Shown: piece after piece, positions 24,990 through 39,100 of the stretch | How the letters are laid out: every line of letters begins with the position of its first letter | Position numbering within the stretch: the first letter of the stretch is position 1 | From: Rugalucina vietnamica | Taxonomy: Eukaryota; Mollusca; Bivalvia; Lucinida; Lucinidae | Reading direction: 5' to 3' | Assembly: GCA_964017185.1 (NCBI GenBank) | Contig: OZ024872.1 | Span: forward strand, 42,848,188-42,912,187 | Length of the DNA: 64,000 bases | Translations under genes and position numbers: made by a program | Notes under the pieces: generated by a model | Databases searched by the model: none | What the model was told of the DNA's origin: nothing | Seen by the model: the letters and a program-made list of their open reading frames with translations, nothing else

Positions 24990-25020
24990 TTAAAATATCG
25001 AGTGATAACATCGGGGGTCA
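24990..25020. other. Head-to-head inversion junction at the element centre
   Basis: The left-orientation monomer stops at ATATCGAGTGAT (25005), and the next base starts AACATCGGGGGTCAAAAACC, which is monomer sequence in the reverse orientation. There is no unique spacer. About 110 bp of monomer lies between the two break phases, so the centre is not a perfect dyad. Confidence 0.92.
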
Positions 25021-28000
25021 AAAACCGGTTTCGACCTCATTGCACCCCCCCCTATTTTGACCCCCTATTTCTCGAGAACGAGCGTTATCCCGGTATACCC
25101 ACCTACCTGGTTCCATCCCCGGGGAATCAGTCGATATTATAAAAAGGATGAAACCAGAAAGTTAAGCCCATGACTTTCAGTATTTGTTAAAGTCGGTATA
25201 TGCACTTATTTAGCGTGTATAACATAGGTATACCACTTTTTCTCGAGAACAAGGGTCTGGTCAAAAGGTTAAGCCTCTGGGTGGTAACATCGGGCTCAAA
25301 AACCAATTTCGACCTCATTGCACCACCCCTATTTTGACCCCCCCCCCCCACCAATTTCTCGAGAACGAGAGTTATCCCGGTATACACACCTACCTGGTTC
25401 CATCCCCGGGGGATCACTCGATATTATAAAAAGGATGACACCAGAAGGTTAAGCCCATGACTTTCAGTATTTGTTGTTGCTCAAAAGTCGGTATATGCAC
25501 TTATTTAGCGTGTATAACATAGGTATACCACTTTTTCTCGAGAACAAGAGTTATCCCGGTATACCGACCCCACGCAAGTGAAAGAGTGTTACCATACCAA
25601 CAATCACATCAGGGTCTGGTCAAAAGGTTAAGCCTCTGGGTGGTAACATCGGGGGTCAAAAACCGGTTTCGACCTCATTGCACCCACCCCCCTATGTTGA
25701 CCCCCCTATTTCTCGAGAACGAGAGTTATCCCGGTATACACACGTACCTGGTTCCATCCCCGGGGGATCACTCGATATTATAAAAAGGATATAACCAGAA
25801 GATTAAGCCCATGACTTTCATTATTTGTTGCTGCTCAAAAGTCGGTATATGCACTTATTTAGCGTGTATAGCATAGGTATACCACTTTTTCTCGAGAACA
25901 AGAGTTATCCCGGTATATCGACCCCACGCAAGTGAAAGAGTGTTACCATACCAACAATCACATCAGGGTCTGGTCAAAAGGTTAAGCCTCTGGGTGGTAA
26001 CATCGGGGGTCAAAAACCGGTTTCGACCTCATTGCACCCACCCCCCTATTTTGACCCCCCTATTTCTCGAGAACGAGAGTTATCCCGGTATAAACACCTA
26101 CCTGGTTCCATCCCCGGGGGATCACTCGATATTATAAAAAGGATGAAACCAGAAGGTTAAGCCCATGACTTTCAGTATTTGTTGTTGCTCAAAAGTCGGT
26201 ATATGCACTTATTTAGCGTGTATAACATAGGTATACCACTTTTTCTCGAGAACAAGAGTTATCCCGGTATACCGACCCCACGCAAGTGAAAGAGTGTTAC
26301 CATACCAACAATCACATCAGGGTCTGGTCAAAAGGTTAAGCCTCTGGGTGGTAACATCGGGGATCAAAAACCGGTTTCGACCTCATTGCACACCCCTATG
26401 TTGACCCCCCTATTTCTCGAGAACGAGAGTTATCCCGGTATACACACGTACCTGGTTCCATCCCCGGGGGATCACTCGATATTATAAAAAGGATATAACC
26501 AGAAGGTTAAGCCCATGACATTCATTATTTGTTGCTGCTCAAAAGTCGGTATATGCACTTATTTAGCGTGTATAGCATAGGTATACCACTTTTTCTCGAG
26601 AACAAGAGTTATCCCGGTATATCGACCCCACGCAAGTGAAAGAGTGTTACCATACCAACAATCACATCAGGGTCTGGTCAAAAGGTTAAGCCTCTGGGTG
26701 ATAACATCGGGGGTCAAAAACCGGTTTCGACCTCATCGCACCAACCCCCCTATTTTGACCCCCCTATTTCTCGAGAACGAGAGTTATCCCGGTATACACA
26801 CCTACCTGGTTCCATCCCCGGGGGATCACTCGATATTATAAAAAGGATGACACCAGAAGGTTAAGCCCATGACTTTCAGTATTTGTTGTTGCTCAAAAGT
26901 CGGTATATGCACGTATTTAGCGTGTATAACATAGGTATACCACTTTTTCTCGAGAACAAGAGTTATCCCGGTATATCGACCCCACGCAAGTGAAAGAGTG
27001 TTACCATACCAACAATCACATCAGGGTCTGGTCAAAAGGTTAAGCCTCTGGGTGGTAACATCGGGGGTCAAAAACCGGTTTCGACCTCATTGCACCCCCC
27101 CTATTTTGACCCCCCTATTTCTCGAGAACGAGAGTTATCCCGGTATACACACGTACCTGGTTCAATCCCCGGGGGATCACTCGATATTATAAAAAGGATA
27201 TAACCAGAAGGTTAAGCCCATGACTTTCATTATTTGTTGCTGCTGAAAAGTCGGTATATGCACTTATTTAGCGTGTATAGCATAGGTATACCACTTTTTC
27301 TCGAGAACAAGAGTTATCCCGGTATATCGACCCCACGCAAGTGAAAGAGTGTTACCATACCAACAATCACATCAGGGTCTGATCAAAAGGTTAAGCCTCT
27401 GGGTGGTAACATCGGGGGTCAAAAACCGGTTTCGACCTCATCGCACCCACCCCCCTATTTTGACCCCCTATTTCTCGAGAACGAGAGTTATCCCGGTATA
27501 CACACCTACCTGGTTCCATGCCCGGGGGATCACTCGATATTATAAAAAGGATATAACCAGAAGGTTATGTCCATGACTTTCAGTATTTGTTGTTGCTCAA
27601 AAGTCGGTATATGCACTTATTTAGCGTGTATAACATAGGTATACCACTTTTTCTCGAGAACAAGAGTTATCCCGGTATACCGACCCCACGCAAGTGAAAG
27701 AGTGTTACCATACCAACAATCACATCTGAGTCTGGTCAAAAGGTTAAGCCTCTGGGTGGTAACATCGGGGGTCAAAAACCGGTTTCGACCTCATTGCATC
27801 CCCCCCCCCTATGTTGACCCCCCTATTTCTCGAGAACGAGAGTTATCCCGGTATACACACGTACCTGGTTCCATCCCCGGGGGATCACTCGATATTATAA
27901 AAAGGATATAACCAGAAGGTTAAGCCCATGACTTTCATTATTTGTTGCTGCTCAAAAGTCGGTATATGCACTTATTTAGCGTGTATAGCATAGGTATACC

Positions 28001-30100
28001 ACTTTTTCTCGAGAACAAGAGTTATCCCGGTATATCGACCCCACGCAAGTGAAAGAGTGTTACCATACCAACAATCACATCAGGGTCTGGTCAAAAGGTT
28101 AAGCCTCTGGGTGGTAACATCGGGGGTCAAAAACCGGTTTCGACCTCATCGCACCCACCCCCTATTTTGAACCCCTATTTCTCGAGAACGAGTTATCCCG
28201 GTATACACACCTACCTGGTTCCATCCCCGGGGGATCACTTGATATTATAAAAAAGGATGAAACCAGAAGGTTAAGCCCATGACTTTCAGTATTTGTTGTT
28301 GCTCAAAAGTCGGTATATGCACTTATTTAGCGTGTATAACATAGGTATACCACTTTTTCTCGAGAACAAGAGTTATCCCGGTATACCGACCCCACGCAAG
28401 TGAAAGAGTGTTACCATACCAACAATCACATCAGGGTCTGGTCAAAAGGTTAAGCCTCTGGGTGGTAACATCGGGGGTCAAAAACCGGTTTCGACCTCAT
28501 TGCACCCCCCTATTTTCACCCCCCTATTTCTCGAGAACGAGAGTTATCCCGGTATACACACGTACCTGGTTCCATCCCCGGGGGATCACTCGATATTATA
28601 AAAAGGATATAACCAGAAGGTTAAGCCCATGACATTCATTATTTGTTGCTGCTCAAAAGTCGGTATATGCACTTATTTAGCGTGTATAGCATAGGTATAC
28701 CACTTTTTCTCGAGAACAAGAGTTATCCCGGTATATCGACCCCACGCAAGTGAATGAGTGTTACCATACCAACAATCACATCAGGGTCTGGTCAAAAGGT
28801 TAAGCCTCTGGGTGGTAACATCGGGGGTCAAAAACCGGTTTCGACCTCATCGCACCCACCCCCCTATTTTGACCCCCCCCCCCCTATTTCTCGAGAACGA
28901 GAGTTATCCCGGTATACACACCTACCTGGTTCCATCCCCGGGGGATCACTCGATATTATAAAAAGGATGACACCAGAAGGTTAAGCCCATGACTTTCAGT
29001 ATTTGTTGTTGCTCAAAAGTCGGTATATGCACTTATTTAGCGTGTATAACATAGGTATACCACTTTTTCTCGAGAACAAGAGTTATCCCGGTATACCGAC
29101 CCCACGCAAGTGAAAGAGTGTTACCATACCAACAATCACATCAGGGTCTGGTCAAAAGGTTAAGCCTCTGGGTGGTAACATCGGGGGTCAAAAACCGGTT
29201 TCGACCTCATTGCACCCCCCCCCCCCCCCTATTTTGACCCCCCCTATTTCTCGAGAACGAGAGTTATCCCGGTATACACACGTACCTGGTTCCATCCCCG
29301 GGGGATCACTCGATATTATAAAAAGGATATAACCAGAAGGTTAAGCCCATGACTTTCATTATTTGTTGCTGCTCAAAAGTCGGTATATGCACTTATTTAG
29401 CGTGTATAGCATAGGTATACCACTTTTTCTCGAGAACAAGAGTTATCCCGGTATATCGACCCCACGCAAGTGAAAGAGTGTTACCATACCAACAATCACA
29501 TCAGGGTCTGGTCAAAAGGTTAAGCCTCTGGGTGGTAACATCGGGGGTCAAAAACCGGTTTCGACCTCATCGCACCCACCCCCCTATTTTGACCCCTCTA
29601 TTTCTCGAGAACGAGAGTTATCCCGGTATACACACCTACCTTGTTCCATCCCCGGGGGATCACTCGATATTATAAAAAAGGATGAAACCAGAAGGTTAAG
29701 CCCATGACTTTCAGTATTTGTTGTTGCTCAAAAGTCGGTATATGCACTTATTTAGCGTGTATAACATAGGTATACCACTTTTTCTCGAGAACAAGAGTTA
29801 TCCCGGTATACCGACCCCACGCAAGTGAAAGAGTGTTACCATACCAACAATCACATCAGGGTCTGGTCAAAAGGTTAAGCCTCTGGGTGGTAACATCGGG
29901 GGTCAAAAACCGGTTTCGACCTCATTGCACCCCCCCCCTATTTTGACCCCCCTATTTCTCGAGAACGAGAGTTATCCCGGTATACACACGTACCTGGTTC
30001 CATCCCCGGGGGATCACTCGATATTATAAAAAGGATATAACCAGAAGGTTAAGCCCATGACTTTCATTATTTGTTGCTGCTCAAAAGTCGGTATATGCAC

Positions 30101-33100
30101 TTATTAAGCGTGTATAGCATAGGTATACCACTTTTTCTCGAGAACAAGAGTTATCCCGGTATATCGACCCCACGCAAGTGAAAGAGTGTTACCATACCAA
30201 CAATCACATCAGGGTCTGGTCAAAAGGTTAAGCCTCTGGGTGGTAACATCGGGGGTCAAAAACCGGTTTCGACCTCATCGCACCCACCCCCCTATTTTGA
30301 CCCCTCTATTTCTCGAGAACGAGAGTTATCCCGGTATACACACCTACCTGGTTCCATCCCCGGGGGATCACTCGATATTATAAAAAAGGATGAAACCAGA
30401 AGGTTAAGCCCATGACTTTCAGTATTTGTTGTTGCTCAAAAGTCGGTATATGCACTTATTTAGCGTGTATAACATAGGTATACCACTTTTTCTCGAGAAC
30501 AGAGTTATCCCGGTATACCGACCCCACGCAAGTGAAAGAGTGTTACCATACCAACAATCACATCAGGGTCTGTTCAAAAGGTTAAGCCTCTGGGTGGTAA
30601 CATCGGGGGTCAAAAACCGGTTTCGACCTCATTGCACCCACCCCACTATGTTGACCCCCCTATTTCTCGAGAACGAGAGTTATCCCGGTATACACACGTA
30701 CCTGGTTCCATCCCCGGGGGATCACTCGATATTATAAAAAAGATATAACCAGAAGGTTAAGCCCATGACTTTCATTATTTGTTGCTGCTCAAAAGTCGGT
30801 ATATGCACTTATTTAGCGTGTATAGCATAGGTATACCACTTTTTCTCGAGAACAAGAGTTATCCCGGTATATCGACCCCACGCAAGTGAAAGAGTGTTAC
30901 CATACCAACAATCACATCAGGGTCTGGTCAAAAGGTTAAGCCTCTGGGTGGTAACATCGGGGGTCAAAAACCGGTTTCGACCTCATTGCACCCCCCCCCC
31001 CCATTTTGACCCCCCTATTTCTCGAGAACGAGAGTTATCCCGGTATAAACACCTACCTGGTTCCATCCCCGGGGGATCACTCGATATTATAAAAAGGATG
31101 AAACCAGAAGGTTAAGCCCATGACTTTCAGTATTTGTTGTTGCTCAAAAGTCGGTATATGCACTTATTTAGCGTGTATAACATAGGTATACCATTTTTTC
31201 TCGAGAACAAGAGTTATCCCGGTATACCGACCCCACGCAAGTGAAAGAGTGTTACCATACCAACAATCACATCAGGGTCTGGTCAAAAGGTTAAGCCTCT
31301 GGGTGGTAACATCGGGGGTCAAAAACCGGTTTCGACCTCATTGCACCCCCCCTCTATGTTGACCCCCCTATTTCTCGAGAACGAGAGTTATCCCGGTATA
31401 CACACCTACCTGGTTCCATCCCCGGGGGATCACTCGATATTATAAAAAGGATATAACCAGAAGATTAAGCCCATGACTTTCATTATTTGTTGCTGCTCAA
31501 AAGTCGGTATATGCACTTATTTAGCGTGTATAGCATAGGTATACCACTTTTTCTCGAGAACAAGAGTTATCCCGGTATATCGACCCCACGCAAGTGAAAG
31601 AGTGTTACCATACCAACAATCACATCAGGGTCTGGTCAAAAGGTTAAGCCTCTGGGTGGTAACATCGGGGGTCAAAAACCGGTTTCGACCTCATCGCACC
31701 CACCCCCCTATTTTGACCCCCCTATTTCTCGAGAACGAGAGTTATCCCGGTATACACACCTACCTGGTTCCATCCCCGGGGGACCACTCGATATTATAAA
31801 AAAGGATGAAACCAGAAGGTTAAGCCCATGACTTTCAGTATTTGTTGTTGCTCAAAAGTCGGTATATGCACTTATTTAGCGTGTATAACATAGGTATACC
31901 ACTTTTTCTCGAGAACAAGAGTTATCCCGGTATACCGACCCCACGCAAGTGAAAGAGTGTTACCATACCAACAATCACATCAGGGTCTGGTTAAAAGGTT
32001 AAGCCTCTGGGTGGTAACATCGGGGGTCAAAAACCGGTTTCGACCTCATTGCACCCACCCCCCTACGTTGACCCCCCTATTTCTCGAGAACGAGAGTTAT
32101 CCCGGTATACACACGTACCTGGTTCCATCCCCGGGGGATCACTCGATATTATAAAAAAGATATAACCAGAAGGTTAAGCCCATGACTTTCATTATTTGTT
32201 GCTGCTCAAAAGTCGGTATATGCACTTATTTAGCGTGTATAGCATAGGTATACCACTTTTTCTCGAGAACAAGAGTTATCCCGGTATATCGACCCCACGC
32301 AAGTGAAAGAGTGTTACCATACCAACAATCACATCAGGGTCTGGTCAAAAGGTTAAGCCTCTGGGTGGTAACATCGGGGGTCAAAAACCGGTTTCGACCT
32401 CATTGCACCCACCCCCCTATGTTGACCCCCCTATTTCTCGAGAACGAGAGTTATCCCGGTATACACACGTACCTGGTTCCATCCCCGGGGGATCACTCGA
32501 TATTATAAAAAAGATATAACCAGAAGGTTAAGCCCATGACTTTCATTATTTGTTGCTGCTCAAAAGTCGGTATATGCACTTATTTAGCGTGTATAGCATA
32601 GGTATACCACTTTTTCTCGAGAACAAGAGTTATCCCGGTATATCGACCCCACGCAAGTGAAAGAGTGTTACCATACCAACAATCACATCAGGGTCTGGTC
32701 AAAAGGTTAAGCCTCTGGGTGGTAACATCGGGGGTCAAAAACCGGTTTCGACCTCATTGCACCCCCCCCATTTTGACCCCCCTATTTCTCGAGAACGAGA
32801 GTTATCCCGGTATAAACACCTACCTGGTTCCATCCCCGGGGGATCACTCGATATTATAAAAAGGATGAAACCAGAAGGTTAAGCCCATGACTTTCAGTAT
32901 TTGTTGTTGCTCAAAAGTCGGTATATGCACTTATTTAGCGTGTATAACATAGGTATACCACTTTTTCTCGAGAACAAGAGTTATCCCGGTATACCGACCC
33001 CACGCAAGTGAAAGAGTGTTACCATACCAACAATCACATCAGGGTCTGGTCAAAAGGTTAAGCCTCTGGGTGGTAACATCGGGGGTCAAAAACCGGTTTC

Positions 33101-36100
33101 GACCTCATTGCACCCCCCCCCCCTATGTTGACCCCCCTATTTCTCGAGAACGAGAGTTATCCCGGTATACACACCTACCTGGTTCCATCCCCGGGGGATC
33201 ACTCGATATTATAAAAAGGATATAACCAGAAGGTTAAGCCCATGACTTTCATTATTTGTTGCTGCTCAAAAGTCGGTATATGCACTTATTTAGCGTGTAT
33301 AGCATAGGTATACCACTTTTTCTCGAGAACAAGAGTTATCCCGGTATATCAACCCCACGCAAGTGAAAGAGTGTTACCATACCAACAATCACATCAGGGT
33401 CTGGTCAAAAGGTTAAGCCTCTGGGTGGTAACATCGGGGGTCAAAAACCGGTTTCGACCTCATCGCACCCACCCCCCTATTTTGACCCCCCTATTTCTCG
33501 AGAACGAGAGTTATCCCGGTATACAAACCTACCTGGTTCCATCCCCGGGGGATCACTCGATATTATAAAAAAGGATGAAACCAGAAGGTTAAGCCCATGA
33601 CTTTCAGTATTTGTTGTTGCTCAAAAGTCGGTATATGCACTTATTTAGCGTGTATAACATAGGTATACCACTTTTTCTGGAGAACAAGAGTTATCCCGGT
33701 ATACCGACCCCACGCAAGTGAAAGAGTGTTACCATACCAACAATCACATCAGGGTCTAGTTAAAAGGTTAAGCCTCTGGGTGGTAACATCGGGGGTCAAA
33801 AACCGGTTTCGACCTCATTGCACCCACCCCCCTACGTTGACCCCCCTATTTCTCGAGAACGAGAGTTATCCCGGTATACACACGTACCTGGTTCCATCCC
33901 CGGGGGATCACTCGATATTATAAAAAAGATATAACCAGAAGGTTAAGCCCATGACTTTCATTATTTGTTGCTGCTCAAAAGTCGGTATATGCACTTATTT
34001 AGCGTGTATGTTATAGGTATACCACTTTTTCTCGAGAACAAGAGTTATCCCGGTATATCGACCCCACGCAAGTGAAAGAGTGTTACCATACCAACAATCA
34101 CATCAGGGTCTGGTCAAAAGGTTAAGCCTCTGGGTGGTAACATCGGGGGTCAAAAACCGGTTTCGACCTCATTGCACCCACCCCCCTATGTTGACCCCCC
34201 TATTTCTCGAGAACGAGAGTTATCCCGGTATACACACGTACCTGGTTCCATCCCCGGGGGATCACTCGATATTATAAAAAAGATATAACCAGAAGGTTAA
34301 GCCCATGACTTTCATTATTTGTTGCTGCTCAAAAGTCGGTATATGCACTTATTTAGCGTGTATAGCATAGGTATACCACTTTTTCTCGAGAACAAGAGTT
34401 ATCCCGGTATATCGACCCCACGCAAGTGAAAGAGTGTTACCATACCAACAATCATATCAGGGTCTGGTCAAAAGGTTAAGCCTCTGGGTGGTAACATCGG
34501 GGGTCAAAAACCGGTTTCGACCTCATTGCACCCCCCCCCCATTTTGACCCCCCTATTTCTCGAGAACGAGAGTTATCCCGGTATAAACACCTACCTGGTT
34601 CCATCCCCGGGGGATCACTCGATATTATAAAAAGGATGAAACCAGAAGGTTAAGCCCATGACTTTCAGTATTTGTTGTTGCTCAAAAGTCGGTATATGCA
34701 CTTATTTAGCGTGTATAACATAGGTATACCACTTTTTCTCGAGAACAAGAGTTATCCCGGTATACCGACCCCACGCAAGTGAAAGAGTGTTACCATACCA
34801 ACAATCACATCAGGGTCTGGTCAAAAGGTTAAGCCTCTGGGTGGTAACATCGGGGGTCAAAAACCGGTTTCGACCTCATTGCACCCCCCCCCCTATGTTG
34901 ACCCCCCTATTTCTCGAGAACGAGAGTTATCCCGGTATACACACCTACCTGGTTCCATCCCCGGGGGATCACTCGATATTATAAAAAGGATATAACCAGA
35001 AGGTTAAGCCCATGACTTTCATTATTTGTTGCTGCTCAAAAGTCGGTATATGCACTTATTTAGCGTGTATAGCATAGGTATACCACTTTTTCTCGAGAAC
35101 AAGAGTTATCCCGGTATATCAACCCCACGCAAGTGAAAGAGTGTTACCATACCAACAATCACATCAGGGTCTGGTCAAAAGGTTAAGCCTCTGGGTGGTA
35201 ACATCGGGGGTCAAAAACCGGTTTCGACCTCATCGCACCCACCCCCCTATTTTGACCCCCCCCCCCCTATTTCTCGAGAACGAGAGTTATCCCGGTATAC
35301 ACACCTACCTGGTTCCATCCCCGGGGGATCACTCGATATTATAAAAAAGATATAACCAGAAGGTTAAGCCCATGACTTTCATTATTTGTTGCTGCTCAAA
35401 AGTCGGTATATGCACTTATTTAGCGTGTATAGCATAGGTATACCACTTTTTCTCGAGAACAAGAGTTATCCCGGTATATCGACCCCACGCAAGTGAAAGA
35501 GTGTTACCATACCAACAATCATATCAGGGTCTGGTCAAAAGGTTAAGCCTCTGGGTGGTAACATCGGGGGTCAAAAACCGGTTTCGACCTCATTGCACCC
35601 CCCCCCCCATTTTGACCCCCCTATTTCTCGAGAACGAGAGTTATCCCGGTATAAACACCTACCTGGTTCCATCCCCGGGGGATCACTCGATATTATAAAA
35701 AGGATGAAACCAGAAGGTTAAGCCCATGACTTTCAGTATTTGTTGTTGCTCAAAAGTCGGTATATGCACTTATTTAGCGTGTATAACATAGGTATACCAC
35801 TTTTTCTCGAGAACAAGAGTTATCCCGGTATACCGACCCCACGCAAGTGAAAGAGTGTTACCATACAAACAATCACATCAGGGTCTGGTCAAAAGGTTAA
35901 GCCTCTGGGTGGTAACATCGGGGGTCAAAAACCGGTTTCGACCTCATTGCACCCCCCCCCCTATTTTGACCCCCCTATTTCTCGAGAACGAGAGTTATCC
36001 CGGTATACACACGTACCTGGTTCCATCCCCGGGGGATCACTCGATATTATAAAAAGGATATAACCAGAAGGTTAAGCCCATGACTTTCATTATTTGTTGC

Positions 36101-39100
36101 TGCTCAAAAGTCGGTATATGCACTTATTAAGCGTGTATAGCATAGGTATACCACTTTTTCTCGAGAACAAGAGTTATCCCGGTATATCGACCCCACGCAA
36201 GTGAAAGAGTGTTACCATACCAACAATCACATCAGGGTCTGGTCAAAAGGTTAAGCCTCTGGGTGGTAACATCGGGGGTCAAAAACCGGTTTCGACCTCA
36301 TCGCACCCACCCCCCTATTTTGACCCCTCTATTTCTCGAGAACGAGAGTTATCCCGGTATACACTCCTACCTGGTTCCATCCCCGGGGGATCACTCGATA
36401 TTATAAAAAAGGATGAAACCAGAAGGTTAAGCCCATGACTTTCAGTATTTGTTGTTGCTCAAAAGTCGGTATATGCACTTATTTAGCGTGTATAACATAG
36501 GTATACCACTTTTTGTCGAGAACAGAGTTATCCCGGTATACCGACCCCACGCAAGTGAAAGAGTGTTACCATACCAACAATCACATCAGGGTCTGGTCAA
36601 AAGGTTAAGCCTCTGGGTGGTAACATCGGGGGTCAAAAACCGGTTTCGACCTCATTGCACCCCCCCCCCTATGTTGACCCCCCTATTTCTCGAGAACGAG
36701 AGTTATCCCGGTATACACACGTACCTGGTTCCATCCCCGGGGGATCACTCGATATTATAAAAAAGATATAACCAGAAGGTTAAGCCCATGACTTTCATTA
36801 TTTGTTGCTGCTCAAAAGTCGGTATATGCACTTATTTAGCGTGTATAGCATAGGTATACCACTTTTTCTCGAGAACAAGAGTTATCCCGGTATATCGACC
36901 CCACGCAAGTGAAAGAGTGTTACCATACCAACAATCACATCAGGGTCTGGTCAAAAGGTTAAGCCTCTGGGTGGTAACATCGGGGGTCAAAAACCGGTTT
37001 CGACCTCATTGCACCCCCCCCCCCCATTTTGACCCCCCTATTTCTCGAGAACGAGAGTTATCCCGGTATAAACACCTACCTGGTTCCATCCCCGGGGGAT
37101 CACTCGATATTATAAAAAGGATGAAACCAGAAGGTTAAGCCCATGACTTTCAGTATTTGTTGTTGCTCAAAAGTCGGTATATGCACTTATTTAGCGTGTA
37201 TAACATAGGTATACCACTTTTTCTCGAGAACAAGAGTTATCCCGGTATACCGACCCCACGCAAGTGAAAGAGTGTTACCATACCAACAATCACATCAGGG
37301 TCTGGTCAAAAGGTTAAGCCTCTGGGTGGTAACATCGGGGGTCAAAAACCGGTTTCGACCTCATTGCACCCCCCCCCCTATGTTGACACCCTATTTCTCG
37401 AGAACGAGAGTTATCCCGGTATACACACCTACCTGGTTCCATCCCCGGGGGATCACTCGATATTATAAAAAGGATATAACCAGAAGGTTAAGCCCATGAC
37501 TTTCATTATTTGTTGCTGCTCAAAAGTCGGTATATGCACTTATTTAGCGTGTATAGCATAGGTATACCACTTTTTCTCGAGAACAAGAGTTATCCCGGTA
37601 TATCGACCCCACGCAAGTGAAAGAGTGTTACCATACCAACAATCACATCAGGGTCTGGTCAAAAGGTTAAGCCTCTGGGTGGTAACATCGGGGGTCAAAA
37701 ACCGGTTTCGACCTCATCGCACCCACCCCCCTATTTTGACCCCCCTATTTCTCGAGAACGAGAGTTATCCCGGTATACACACCTACCTGGTTCCATCCCC
37801 GGGGGATCACTCGATATTATAAAAAAGGATGAAACCAGAAGGTTAAGCCCATGACTTTCAGTATTTGTTGTTGCTCAAAAGTCGGTATATGCACTTATTT
37901 AGCGTGTATAACATAGGTATACCACTTTTTCTCGAGAACAAGAGTTATCCCGGTATACCGACCCCACGCAAGTGAAAGAGTGTTACCATACCAACAATCA
38001 CATCAGGGTCTGGTTAAAAGGTTAAGCCTCTGGGTGGTAACATCGGGGGTCAAAAACCGGTTTCGACCTCATTGCACCCACCCCCCTACGTTGACCCCCC
38101 TATTTCTCGAGAACGAGAGTTATCCCGGTATACACACGTACCTGGTTCCATCCCCGGGGGATCACTCGATATTATAAAAAAGATATAACCAGAAGGTTAA
38201 GCCCATGACTTTCATTATTTGTTGCTGCTCAAAAGTCGGTATATGCACTTATTTAGCGTGTATAGCATAGGTATACCACTTTTTCTCGAGAACAAGAGTT
38301 ATCCCGGTATATCGACCCCACGCAAGTGAAAGAGTGTTACCATACCAACAATCACATCAGGGTCTGGTCAAAAGGTTAAGCCTCTGGGTGGTAACATCGG
38401 GGGTCAAAAACCGGTTTCGACCTCATTGCACCCACCCCCCTATGTTGACCCCCCTATTTCTCGAGAACGAGAGTTATCCCGGTATACACACGTACCTGGT
38501 TCCATCCCCGGGGGATCACTCGATATTATAAAAAAGATATAACCAGAAGGTTAAGCCCATGACTTTCATTATTTGTTGCTGCTCAAAAGTCGGTATATGC
38601 ACTTATTTAGCGTGTATAGCATAGGTATACCACTTTTTCTCGAGAACAAGAGTTATCCCGGTATATCGACCCCACGCAAGTGAAAGAGTGTTACCATACC
38701 AACAATCACATCAGGGTCTGGTCAAAAGGTTAAGCCTCTGGGTGGTAACATCGGGGGTCAAAAACCGGTTTCGACCTCATTGCACCCCCCCCATTTTGAC
38801 CCCCCTATTTCTCGAGAACGAGAGTTATCCCGGTATAAACACCTACCTGGTTCCATCCCCGGGGGATCACTCGATATTATAAAAAGGATGAAACCAGAAG
38901 GTTAAGCCCATGACTTTCAGTATTTGTTGTTGCTCAAAAGTCGGTATATGCACTTATTTAGCGTGTATAACATAGGTATACCACTTTTTCTCGAGAACAA
39001 GAGTTATCCCGGTATACCGACCCCACGCAAGTGAAAGAGTGTTACCATACCAACAATCACATCAGGGTCTGGTCAAAAGGTTAAGCCTCTGGGTGGTAAC

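Larger units (their letters stand above)
7552..25005 (+). repeat. Left satellite arm, ~49 tandem ~354-bp monomers
   Basis: Each monomer contains two related halves. Half A runs from GCTTAACCTTCTGG through ATCGAGTGATCCCCCGGGG and ATACCGGGATAACTCTCG to TTCTCGAGAAATAGG. Half B runs from GCTTAACCTTTTGACC through ATACCGGGATAACTCTTG to TTCTCGAGAAAAAGTGG and ends near CTGAAAGTCATGG. In both, the ATACCGGGATAACTC core starts ~70 bp after GCTTAACC. The outermost monomer (7552-7760) is the most diverged. Variable G runs (about 5-12) follow TCAAAATAG. Short open frames of about 65 codons on the minus strand repeat with the monomer and change C-terminus with each G-run indel, so I do not treat them as genes. 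Confidence 0.97.
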
